Assembly (NCBI GenBank): GCA_023443455.1
Contig: JAEZUE010000032.1
Location: 1-25,177 of the forward strand
Reading direction: 5' to 3'
DNA: 25,177 nucleotides
Source of the DNA: Verrucomicrobiota bacterium
GTDB lineage: Bacteria > Verrucomicrobiota > Verrucomicrobiia > Opitutales > Opitutaceae
Positions 1 to 5,626 of the stretch are shown here, piece by piece. The notes under the pieces were generated by a model. It worked only from the letters and a program-made list of their open reading frames with translations, had not been told where the DNA came from and did no database searches. Every line of letters begins with the position of its first letter. Positions within the stretch are counted from its first letter, which is position 1. The position numbers were made by a program, and so were the translations under genes.

Positions 1-2
1 CC

Positions 3-95
3 TTGCGCTCCCAGCTCGTCGACCGCCCCGAACTGCTCGCCGACTGGCAGGGTTCCTTCGGTCTCGCGCACGCCATCGAGCACGCCGCCGCCTGA
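3..95 (+). CDS. C-terminal end of an unidentified protein (partial, runs off the left edge)
   Basis: An open frame enters from the left edge and stops at TGA 93-95, giving 30 residues that begin LRSQLVDRPELLADW and end in an Ala-rich helix (AIEHAAA). Codon use resembles the genuine genes nearby, with G or C at almost every third position, so I take it as the real end of an upstream gene. Thirty residues are too few to name a family. A perfect hairpin at 123-143 follows the stop and may mark the 3' end of the transcript. Confidence 0.55.
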   Translation: MRSQLVDRPELLADWQGSFGLAHAIEHAAA

Positions 96-122
96 ATCCA
101 TCTCCAGTTGGCCAAACTCCAG

Positions 123-143
123 GGTCCAGTCGGAGACTGGACC
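123..143. repeat. Perfect 9-bp hairpin between genes
   Basis: GGTCCAGTC (123-131) and GACTGGACC (135-143) are perfect reverse complements around a GGA loop. No T tract follows on either strand, so it is not a typical intrinsic terminator. On the minus strand it begins GTAGGTCCAG, similar to the GTAGGCCAGG that opens the palindromic element at 593-643. The two may belong to one family of short intergenic palindromes. Confidence 0.55.
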
Positions 144-195
144 TACTCCCGGTTCCCGATTGCCGCGCTGGCACGGGGGTGGCTACGGTCCGGCC

Positions 196-570
196 ATGGA
201 TCAACGCACCGATGACTCGACAACCTTGGGCACGTTGAAGGCGGAAGTGCTGGCTTTCGCGCAGGCTCGCGACTGGGAGCAGTTCCACTCGCCGAAGAAT
301 CTCTCGATGGCGATCGCCGCCGAGGCGGCCGAGTTGATGGAGCCGCTGCTCTGGGTGTCGCCCGAAGCTTCGCGGGAGGTGATGCAACGCCCCGACAAGC
401 GCGCGGCGTTGCAGGACGAACTCGCCGACATCGTCGTGTACTGCCTCGAGTTCGCGAACCAGACCGGCATCGACCTCGCCTCCGCGATCACCGCCAAGAT
501 GGCCCGCAACGCGGAAAAGTATCCCGTCGAAAAGGCGAAGGGGCGCTCGGAGAAGTACAACGAGCTGTAG
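196..570 (+). CDS. MazG-like nucleotide pyrophosphohydrolase (dCTP pyrophosphatase type)
   Basis: This 124-residue all-alpha NTP pyrophosphohydrolase of the MazG-like/RS21-C6 type is expected to hydrolyse (d)NTPs to NMP plus pyrophosphate, as a house-cleaning enzyme. The family signature is plain: RDWEQFHSPKNLSMAI (25-40), the metal-binding E43xxE46 in AAEAAELME, E75xxD78 in DELADIVVY, and the closing lysine-rich stretch NAEKYPVEKAKGR (105-117). The length is normal for the single-domain family. I chose ATG 196. An upstream in-frame TTG at 160 would add 12 residues that do not fit the fold. The ribosome-binding site is weak. The gene appears monocistronic. Family members differ in substrate (dCTP, modified nucleotides), and the exact one cannot be read from sequence. 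Confidence 0.9.
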   Translation: MDQRTDDSTTLGTLKAEVLAFAQARDWEQFHSPKNLSMAIAAEAAELMEPLLWVSPEASREVMQRPDKRAALQDELADIVVYCLEFANQTGIDLASAITAKMARNAEKYPVEKAKGRSEKYNEL

Positions 571-592
571 GCCGCTGCACTGTCGGCGCGCT

Positions 593-643
593 GTAGGCCA
601 GGGCGTCGACCTGGCTCTTGGCCACCTCACCGCGGTGGCCTAC
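593..643. repeat. Twin-hairpin palindromic element (REP-like)
   Basis: Two adjacent hairpins lie between the MazG-like and S4 genes. Hairpin 1 is GCCAGG (597-602) with CCTGGC (610-615) around a 7-nt loop. Hairpin 2 is GGCCACC (620-626) with GGTGGCC (634-640), also around a 7-nt loop. The outer ends also pair: GTAGGCCA (593-600) with TGGCCTAC (636-643). No T run follows. The arrangement resembles a doublet of repetitive extragenic palindromes more than a terminator. Whether it recurs elsewhere in the genome cannot be seen here. Confidence 0.5.
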
Positions 644-712
644 TGATTGATTCCCCGGGCGAAAGTTGGTTTGCCGGTCCCGCGTTTCGCGGCGAATGCT
701 GGATTCTCACCG

Positions 713-1126
713 ATGAACAAACCGCCACCGAGTCCGACCGAGGTCCGCCTCGACAAATGGCTCTGGTGTGTGCGCGTGTACAAAACCCGCCCGGAGGCCA
801 CGGAAGCTTGTCGTGGCGGCAAGGTGACGATCGACGGCCAGCCGGTCCGGCCGGCGCGCGGGGTGCGAACCGGGCAGATTGTGGCGATCAATCTCGGCGG
901 GTGGACGCGCACGTTGCGGGTGGGCCCGTTGCTCGATCACCGGGTGGCGCATGCCATCGTCGGCGAGTTCATCGAGGAACTCACGCCGCCCGCGGAACGC
1001 GAACGTGGCAAGGAGCGCCACGTGCAGAATCTGCTGGCCCGACCACACGGCGAGGGGCGCCCGACCAAGCGCGAACGTCGGGCCTTCGACAAGGCGTTTC
1101 GCGGGCCGTACGCCGACCTCGGCTAG
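713..1126 (+). CDS. S4-domain RNA-binding protein (Hsp15/HslR-like)
   Basis: A 137-residue basic protein with an N-terminal S4 RNA-binding fold at about 11-70 (VRLDKWLWCVRVYKTRPEA, then GGKVTIDGQPVRPARGVRTG). The Arg-rich tail GRPTKRERRAFDKAFRG (115-131) is typical of the Hsp15/HslR family. HslR binds free 50S subunits carrying stalled peptidyl-tRNA and helps recycle them. That role is known for the Escherichia coli protein and inferred here. ATG 713 places the S4 domain 10 residues from the N terminus. An in-frame TTG at 647 would add 22 residues unlike the family. The gene converges with the PAS-domain gene on the other strand. Confidence 0.85.
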   Translation: MNKPPPSPTEVRLDKWLWCVRVYKTRPEATEACRGGKVTIDGQPVRPARGVRTGQIVAINLGGWTRTLRVGPLLDHRVAHAIVGEFIEELTPPAERERGKERHVQNLLARPHGEGRPTKRERRAFDKAFRGPYADLG

Positions 1127-1142
1127 CCTGACCATCTCGCTC

Positions 1143-1197
1143 CGCCAAGGCGGCCCCTCGGGCTGTCGACCGAGCGCGAAAGAGCGGACTCTTGGCG
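1143..1197. terminator. Possible shared hairpin between convergent genes (no U tract)
   Basis: CGCCAAG (1143-1149) pairs with CTTGGCG (1191-1197). A smaller CCGCC/GGCGG stem is nested at its left end. The inverted repeat fills the 78-nt gap between two convergent stop codons, where a bidirectional 3'-end structure would be expected. Neither strand has a T tract, so intrinsic termination is uncertain. Confidence 0.3.
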
Positions 1198-1204
1198 CCT
1201 CGCT

Positions 1205-1891
1205 CTACGGTGTGCGGGGTGTGCTCTCGGCTGTGGGAGGAGCGTCGCCTGTGGCGGGTCCATGCATCAAGCCGGGGTGACGAGTCTCGAGACAATCCGG
1301 ACAAATTCCGTGGGTGAAACGGGTGCCGGCATGTTTCGAGAGGTAGTGGTCGATCTGCGACCAGTAGTTTTCGTCGTCGCGGACTTTCTTGCAGTACATG
1401 CAGATGGGCAGGATCTCGCGCAGCTCCTGCACCTCGGCCAAGGCCTGTTCGAGGCGGCGGACATTGTCCTCCAGCGCGGAGGTCATGCGCTTCTGCGCGG
1501 TGATGTCGGTGAAGGTGCGCACGCAACCCCCGGTCGGCAGAGGGCTGTGGGTGAGTAGGCACCAACGCGTCTCGCCGTGGATGCTCTGCGGAAACTCGAA
1601 CTCGAAGGGCTCCGGCAACTCGAGCTCGCGGATCGCGCGGTCGAGCATGGCCCGGTCCTGCCCGGTGCATTCGGCCCAGGTGCGCAGGACATCGCGGTAG
1701 TCCTTCCCGATCTGGAACGTCGCGGGGGGGAGACGGAAGATGTCGACGAACTTTCGGTTGAAGGCCACCAGCCGAAGATCGGGTCCGATCACCGCGAGCC
1801 CTTGGGCCAGATGGTCGAGCACGATGTGGAGCACAGCGGCTGGGGATGCGGTGGCGGCGGCCTCGCCGGGCTGCGGCAGGATGTCGGGCAT
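1205..1891 (-). CDS. PAS-domain protein with C-terminal four-cysteine motif
   Basis: A 228-residue cytoplasmic sensor-type protein. Residues 18-133 form a PAS fold (AVLHIVLDHLAQGLAVIGPD ... CVRTFTDITAQKR), followed by a short coiled coil (138-160). The tail has C164xxC167 (ILPICMYCKKVRDDENYW) and H195 with C197xxC200 (THGICPDCLE). This tail is a recurrent module at the end of PAS and response-regulator proteins and probably binds metal; its role is not established. There is no kinase, GGDEF or DNA-binding domain, so any output must go through partners. I chose ATG 1891 (MPDILPQ). An alternative ATG at 1963 adds 24 residues without recognisable homology. The gene is divergent from the prepilin operon, so the 1892-2101 gap should hold both promoters; I could not identify either. 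Confidence 0.8.
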   Translation of the reverse strand: MPDILPQPGEAAATASPAAVLHIVLDHLAQGLAVIGPDLRLVAFNRKFVDIFRLPPATFQIGKDYRDVLRTWAECTGQDRAMLDRAIRELELPEPFEFEFPQSIHGETRWCLLTHSPLPTGGCVRTFTDITAQKRMTSALEDNVRRLEQALAEVQELREILPICMYCKKVRDDENYWSQIDHYLSKHAGTRFTHGICPDCLETRHPGLMHGPATGDAPPTAESTPRTP

Positions 1892-2101
1892 GATTTTTGG
1901 GGAAGCGCCGGCGTCGCAGCGGACGCTTCGGCAGCGAGCCCATATCCTTGACACGGCCATCATTGGTCAAGATCCGACTCTGGCGCCGATCGGGACCGGT
2001 TCCAGCCTCCGGCTGGGCGAGGCCTCGGATCCGGGATTTTCCGTCGGGGCGAGAAAGGCGTTGCCCTGCTGTGGTCATTGGATTTCGGTCACGCCTGCGA
2101 G

Positions 2102-2737
2102 ATGGTCAAACCGTTGTCACCCCACAACGGAGATCCGGTCCGGGCGGCGGACCGGGTGGTGCGATCGTGCGCCTTCACCCTGGTCGAGCTGTTGGCCGTG
2201 GTCGGCGTGGTCGGCCTGCTGGTGGCGCTCGCCTTCGGGGCGGCCCAGGGGGCGCAGGAACGGAGTCGACGCCGGCACGCCGAGGCCGAGCTGGCGGTCC
2301 TGGCCCAGGCGCTCGAGGCGTATCGGGCTCACTATGGCGACTTTCCGGCGACCGGCGCGGTGGCGGTGGATCCCGAGGCCGAGGCGGTTGGAGGCGACGG
2401 CCCGGGCATCCTTTTCAACTGCCTGGTCGGGCGGTGCGGGCCCGGCGGCGCACCGTTGTGCGGCCGGAGTTTCGTGCGGTTGACCGCGCACGTGCGGCAG
2501 ACGGACGAGCTGCCCGGTCCGGGCGCGGTCGTCGCGCTGGCCAACGCCTTCCTCGACCCGTGGGGGCGGCGGTATCTCTACCTCCATCGCACCGGCCCGG
2601 GCTGGCGCGCGCGCACCCCGCGGTTGTGGTCGGCGGGGCCCGACGGTGTCACGGTGGTGCCACAAGACCTGGCGGCCTGGTCGGGCGAGTCGTTCCCGGA
2701 CGACTCCGCCAACGCCGACGACCTGTTCGCCCCATGA
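2102..2737 (+). CDS. Type II secretion/type IV pilus pseudopilin, GspG-like
   Basis: First gene of a six-gene prepilin-like operon; 211 residues. It has a long positively charged leader and a class III prepilin signal at A|FTLVELLAVVGVVGLLVAL, with Glu at +5 of the mature protein. An N-terminal hydrophobic helix follows, then GspG hallmarks: ALEAYRAHYGDFP after the helix, LDPWGRRYLYL late in the domain, and LWSAGPDG near the end. A prepilin peptidase would cleave and methylate it, and it would assemble into a periplasmic pseudopilus. No assembly ATPase, inner-membrane platform or secretin gene is in the window. I chose ATG 2102; a TTG at 2078 is possible. The stop overlaps the next start (ATGA). 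Confidence 0.85.
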   Translation: MVKPLSPHNGDPVRAADRVVRSCAFTLVELLAVVGVVGLLVALAFGAAQGAQERSRRRHAEAELAVLAQALEAYRAHYGDFPATGAVAVDPEAEAVGGDGPGILFNCLVGRCGPGGAPLCGRSFVRLTAHVRQTDELPGPGAVVALANAFLDPWGRRYLYLHRTGPGWRARTPRLWSAGPDGVTVVPQDLAAWSGESFPDDSANADDLFAP

Positions 2738-3396
2738 TAACCGGCGCCCGCAGTCCTGGCTCGTTCGCGGTGCGCACTCGGCGTTGTCGGGCGTTCACGC
2801 TGGTCGAGCTGCTGACGGTTGTCGCCGTGCTTGGGATACTGGCGGCGATCCTCGTGCCGGTGGTCGGCCGGGCGCACGGGGCGGCGCGCCGTGCCCAGGT
2901 GAAGGTCCAGTTCGCCCAATGGGCGGCGGCGCTCGACGCGTTCCGTTCGGAGTACGGCTACTATCCGGATTTTGCGGCGGCGCTCGGGGGGCCACCGCCG
3001 GCGGCGTGCGGCCTGAACGATGTGCCGGAGCTTTTCGTACAGACCCTCGCCGGGCGGCGGGCGAACGGTGAGGCGATGAACGCGCCGCGGGCATTGGCCG
3101 CGAATCCGCGCCGGATCGCGTTTCTGGCCTTCGGCGCCGACGAACTCACCGCGGAAGCGGTGCCGGCGGTCTGCGATGCGTTTGGCAACACCGCGATCGT
3201 GTTGCTGGTCGACCGGGATGGGGATGGCGTGATCGCGGTCCCTACGACGCCGCCCGCGGTCGAGGCGGCCGCCACCGGCGCGTTGCTCGCGCCTCCGGCG
3301 GGGGCGTTTCCGGCCGGTGGTATCCGGGCTCCGGTGGCGTTCTACTCGGCGGGGGCGGGGCGCACGGCCGACGACATCGTCTGTAGCTGGCGATGA
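2734..3396 (+). CDS. Second GspG-like pseudopilin
   Basis: A 220-residue prepilin-like protein with the processing site A|FTLVELLTVVAVLGILAAI and Glu at +5. After the helix it has the GspG-type ALDAFRSEYGYYPDF. Later come DAFGN, the acidic loop DRDGDG (a possible calcium-binding loop as in GspG, inferred) and the closing segment APVAFYSAGAGRTADDI. It differs enough from the preceding gene to be an old duplicate rather than a recent copy. The start overlaps the previous stop by 4 nt, and its own stop overlaps the next start the same way, indicating translational coupling. It may supply a second pseudopilus subunit or act in a separate complex; the sequence does not decide this. Confidence 0.85.
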   Translation: MITGARSPGSFAVRTRRCRAFTLVELLTVVAVLGILAAILVPVVGRAHGAARRAQVKVQFAQWAAALDAFRSEYGYYPDFAAALGGPPPAACGLNDVPELFVQTLAGRRANGEAMNAPRALAANPRRIAFLAFGADELTAEAVPAVCDAFGNTAIVLLVDRDGDGVIAVPTTPPAVEAAATGALLAPPAGAFPAGGIRAPVAFYSAGAGRTADDIVCSWR

Positions 3397-4082
3397 GGGC
3401 GCCGTGCGACAGTCCCGAGCGGCTCGCCGGTCGCGCCCGCGCCTTCACGTTGGTGGAACTGCTGGTGGTCGTGGCGTTGGTCGGAGTGTTGGTCGCGGCA
3501 GGTGCGGCCGGCCTCGGGCGCGGTGGCGGGCTGGCCCGGGAGACGGCGGCCGCACTTCTCGCCTCGCGCGTGGTGCAGGCGCGGGAACTGGCGGTGTCCC
3601 GGGGCCGGGCGGTGCGTCTGCTCGTCCATGCCGATGCCGCTGCGCCCGACCGGTATCTGCGGCTGCTCGCCCTGATCGTGCAGAGCGGGGAGGGCTGGGC
3701 ATTGGTGGACGACGGTTGCGCGCTGCCCGAGGGGGTGGTGGTGCTGCCGCCGGCCGGCCCGGCGTCGGTCGGTCCGGGCCTTGTCGCCGCGGCCGGGGCG
3801 GACTGGAGCCGGCCGTCGGGCGGTCTCCTGCGCTCGACCGCGCTCGCGGATGCTTCGGCCGACGCCGCGCCGCCCGAGTTCCTGGGCACGAAGCGTTGGT
3901 TGTATGTTCACTTTTCGGCGACAGGCGGGGTGTTTGCGGGCGATCTGGTGGTGGCGAGCGCGCGCCGGCAGGATGCGGCGAAACCGGTGACGCTGCTCTG
4001 CGAGCACCCGGATGCGGTGGTCGGCGTGGCCTTGTCCTCGTACGGGGTGCCCACTGCCGCGCGAGGTCGAACGGAGTTTTGA
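3393..4082 (+). CDS. GspH-like prepilin protein (resembles Verru_Chthon cassette protein D)
   Basis: A 229-residue protein with the prepilin site A|FTLVELLVVVALVGVLVAA. After the helix it has a GspH-type segment with LASRVVQARELAVSRGRAVRLLV, then DRYLRLLALIVQSGEGWALVDDG and LPEGVVVLPP. A helix of Ala/Arg/Gln followed by strands about bulk text-like features such as 'yR...lw...LP.GV' is what I recall of Verru_Chthon cassette protein D. Its position, directly before B-, C- and A-like genes, supports this. Cassette D proteins are known only by sequence and have no assigned function. The start overlaps the previous stop (ATGA). The gap to the next gene is only 3 nt. Confidence 0.8.
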   Translation: MRAPCDSPERLAGRARAFTLVELLVVVALVGVLVAAGAAGLGRGGGLARETAAALLASRVVQARELAVSRGRAVRLLVHADAAAPDRYLRLLALIVQSGEGWALVDDGCALPEGVVVLPPAGPASVGPGLVAAAGADWSRPSGGLLRSTALADASADAAPPEFLGTKRWLYVHFSATGGVFAGDLVVASARRQDAAKPVTLLCEHPDAVVGVALSSYGVPTAARGRTEF

Positions 4083-4085
4083 CCG

Positions 4086-4583
4086 ATGACGCGCGCGAAC
4101 CGGAGGTCGGGTCTGTCGTTGGTGGAGGTTCTGGTGGCGGTGGCGATCGCGGCGGTGGCGGTGGTGGCCGTGGTCGGGCTGTACGGACCGTCGGTGGTGG
4201 CGACGCGGGAGGTGGCCGATCGGCGGGCCGCGAGCGACCTGCTTCGCCGGGTCGAGGGAGAGCTGAGGCGGGGCGGTTTCGCCGCGGTGGCGACGGCGAC
4301 CGCCTCCGGTCCGCTGCGACTGGTGGGACGGCCCGACGGTTCGGCCGCGGTGTTGCTCGCGGATGTCGACAACCACCCCGAACGCGGCGAGCCGCCGGGA
4401 ATACCGGTCGAGGAACGCCATTTCGCGGTCGAGGTGATCCGCGCGCCGCATCCTGAAACCGGTGATGCGGTCCTGGTCCTGGAAGTGCGGTTGTCGTGGC
4501 CGTACGTCGATCGTGCCACGGGGGTGGTGACGCCGGAGGAACAACGCTCCTCGTTGGTCGCGCATCTGGCGCTTTCCCGATGA
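4086..4583 (+). CDS. GspI-like prepilin protein (resembles Verru_Chthon cassette protein B)
   Basis: A 165-residue protein with the processing site G|LSLVEVLVAVAIAAVAVVAVV, Glu at +5 and the GLYGP turn just after the hydrophobic helix. Then come a helical ATREVADRRAASDLLRRVEGEL and a beta-rich tail. GspI-type minor pseudopilins start with the S/T-L-x-E-V-L-V-A-x signature seen here, and the cassette B family shares it. A GspI-like protein would sit at the pseudopilus tip with the J- and K-like partners encoded next. It starts 3 nt after the previous stop. Its stop overlaps the following ATG. Confidence 0.8.
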   Translation: MTRANRRSGLSLVEVLVAVAIAAVAVVAVVGLYGPSVVATREVADRRAASDLLRRVEGELRRGGFAAVATATASGPLRLVGRPDGSAAVLLADVDNHPERGEPPGIPVEERHFAVEVIRAPHPETGDAVLVLEVRLSWPYVDRATGVVTPEEQRSSLVAHLALSR

Positions 4584-5626
4584 AGCCGAAACGCGACACG
4601 GCCTCGAAGCACCGGCGGGGGTTCACGCTGGTCGAGCTGCTGGTGGCCAGCGCCGTCACGGTGGTGCTGGCCGGATTGGTGGTCGCGATGCTGGCGCACA
4701 TGACCCGCACCTGGGCGCGGGCGAGCGGCGGGCTCGCGGCGCGCCAACAGGCAGCCCTCGCGCTCGATCTGGTGGCGCGCGACCTGGGCTCGGTGGTGGT
4801 GCGGGCCGATGGTCGTGCGTGGCTCGCGGCCACCGTGCAGGGCGACCAGAGTGGATCCGGGGATACGGGCGGTTCGTTGGCCGACTGGACGTCGCCGGAG
4901 CGCAAGCCGCCGACGGTGCCGGGGCGTTCGTTGCGGCTCGCGCCGCGCAGCGGGCGCCTCGAGGACTGCCGGTTCGGGATGGCCGGGGTGTGGTTGCGCT
5001 TCGTGGCGCAGGTGCCCGATGCCAACGACGGCGTGGCGAACGCGTCGGCACCGCGGGTGGTGGCGTACCAGATCGTGCGGCGGCCGGTGGCCGCCGGGGC
5101 CGGCGCGCGTTGCCGCTACGGGCTGTTCCGTTCCGAGGTGCGGCCCTATGCGGATGCGGAACCGGCGCGGTCGCGGTCGACTTTCGTGGTCGGCCACGAT
5201 GTCTTCGCCCCCGCCTACAACTCCACGGCGGGCGGCTGGAACCTCGGCGATGCGGGCACGGTGCGGCGGCCGCGTCGCGACCATCTGCTCGCCAACGACG
5301 TGATCGATTTTGGGGTACGTTTTCTGCGGCGCGACGCGGCCACGGGCAGGGAGTCGGTGCTGTTCCCGGTCGGCGACGGCAATCTCGGCTTCGCGGCGAC
5401 GAGCGTGGCCGGACGGCTCACGGTGAATCCCGAGGTCGACGGTGCGGCGATGACGTACGGTTTTCCCACCGCCGCGGAGGTTTTCGTGCGGGTGTTGACC
5501 GAGGAGGGGGCGCGGTTGGTGGAGGCGATGGAGGAGGGGCGGAGCGCGCCGACGGACTGGTGGGCGCTCGCGGAGGCCAATTCGATCGTGATGACCCGGC
5601 GGGTCGAAATGGAGGCGGGGCGATGA
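4580..5626 (+). CDS. GspJ-like prepilin protein (resembles Verru_Chthon cassette protein C)
   Basis: A 348-residue protein with prepilin site G|FTLVELLVASAVTVVLAGLVV and Glu at +5. It continues with MTRTWARASGGLAARQQAALALDLVARDLGS, the post-helix pattern of GspJ and of cassette C proteins (which I recall as about 350 residues). Later segments include GVWLRFVAQV, VVAYQIVRRPV, CRYGLFRSEVRP, LLANDVIDFGVRFL and, near the end, AEVFVRVLTEEGARL; these resemble the conserved blocks of that family. I chose ATG 4580, which overlaps the previous stop; a longer in-frame start at 4496 would run back through the previous gene. The stop overlaps the next ATG. Confidence 0.85.
   Translation: MKPKRDTASKHRRGFTLVELLVASAVTVVLAGLVVAMLAHMTRTWARASGGLAARQQAALALDLVARDLGSVVVRADGRAWLAATVQGDQSGSGDTGGSLADWTSPERKPPTVPGRSLRLAPRSGRLEDCRFGMAGVWLRFVAQVPDANDGVANASAPRVVAYQIVRRPVAAGAGARCRYGLFRSEVRPYADAEPARSRSTFVVGHDVFAPAYNSTAGGWNLGDAGTVRRPRRDHLLANDVIDFGVRFLRRDAATGRESVLFPVGDGNLGFAATSVAGRLTVNPEVDGAAMTYGFPTAAEVFVRVLTEEGARLVEAMEEGRSAPTDWWALAEANSIVMTRRVEMEAGR

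Noticed and set aside
4819..5622. 5' extension of the GspK-like protein A reading frame
   Set aside because: It overlaps the GspJ-like gene in another frame; the prepilin signal starts right at ATG 5623, which overlaps the upstream stop.
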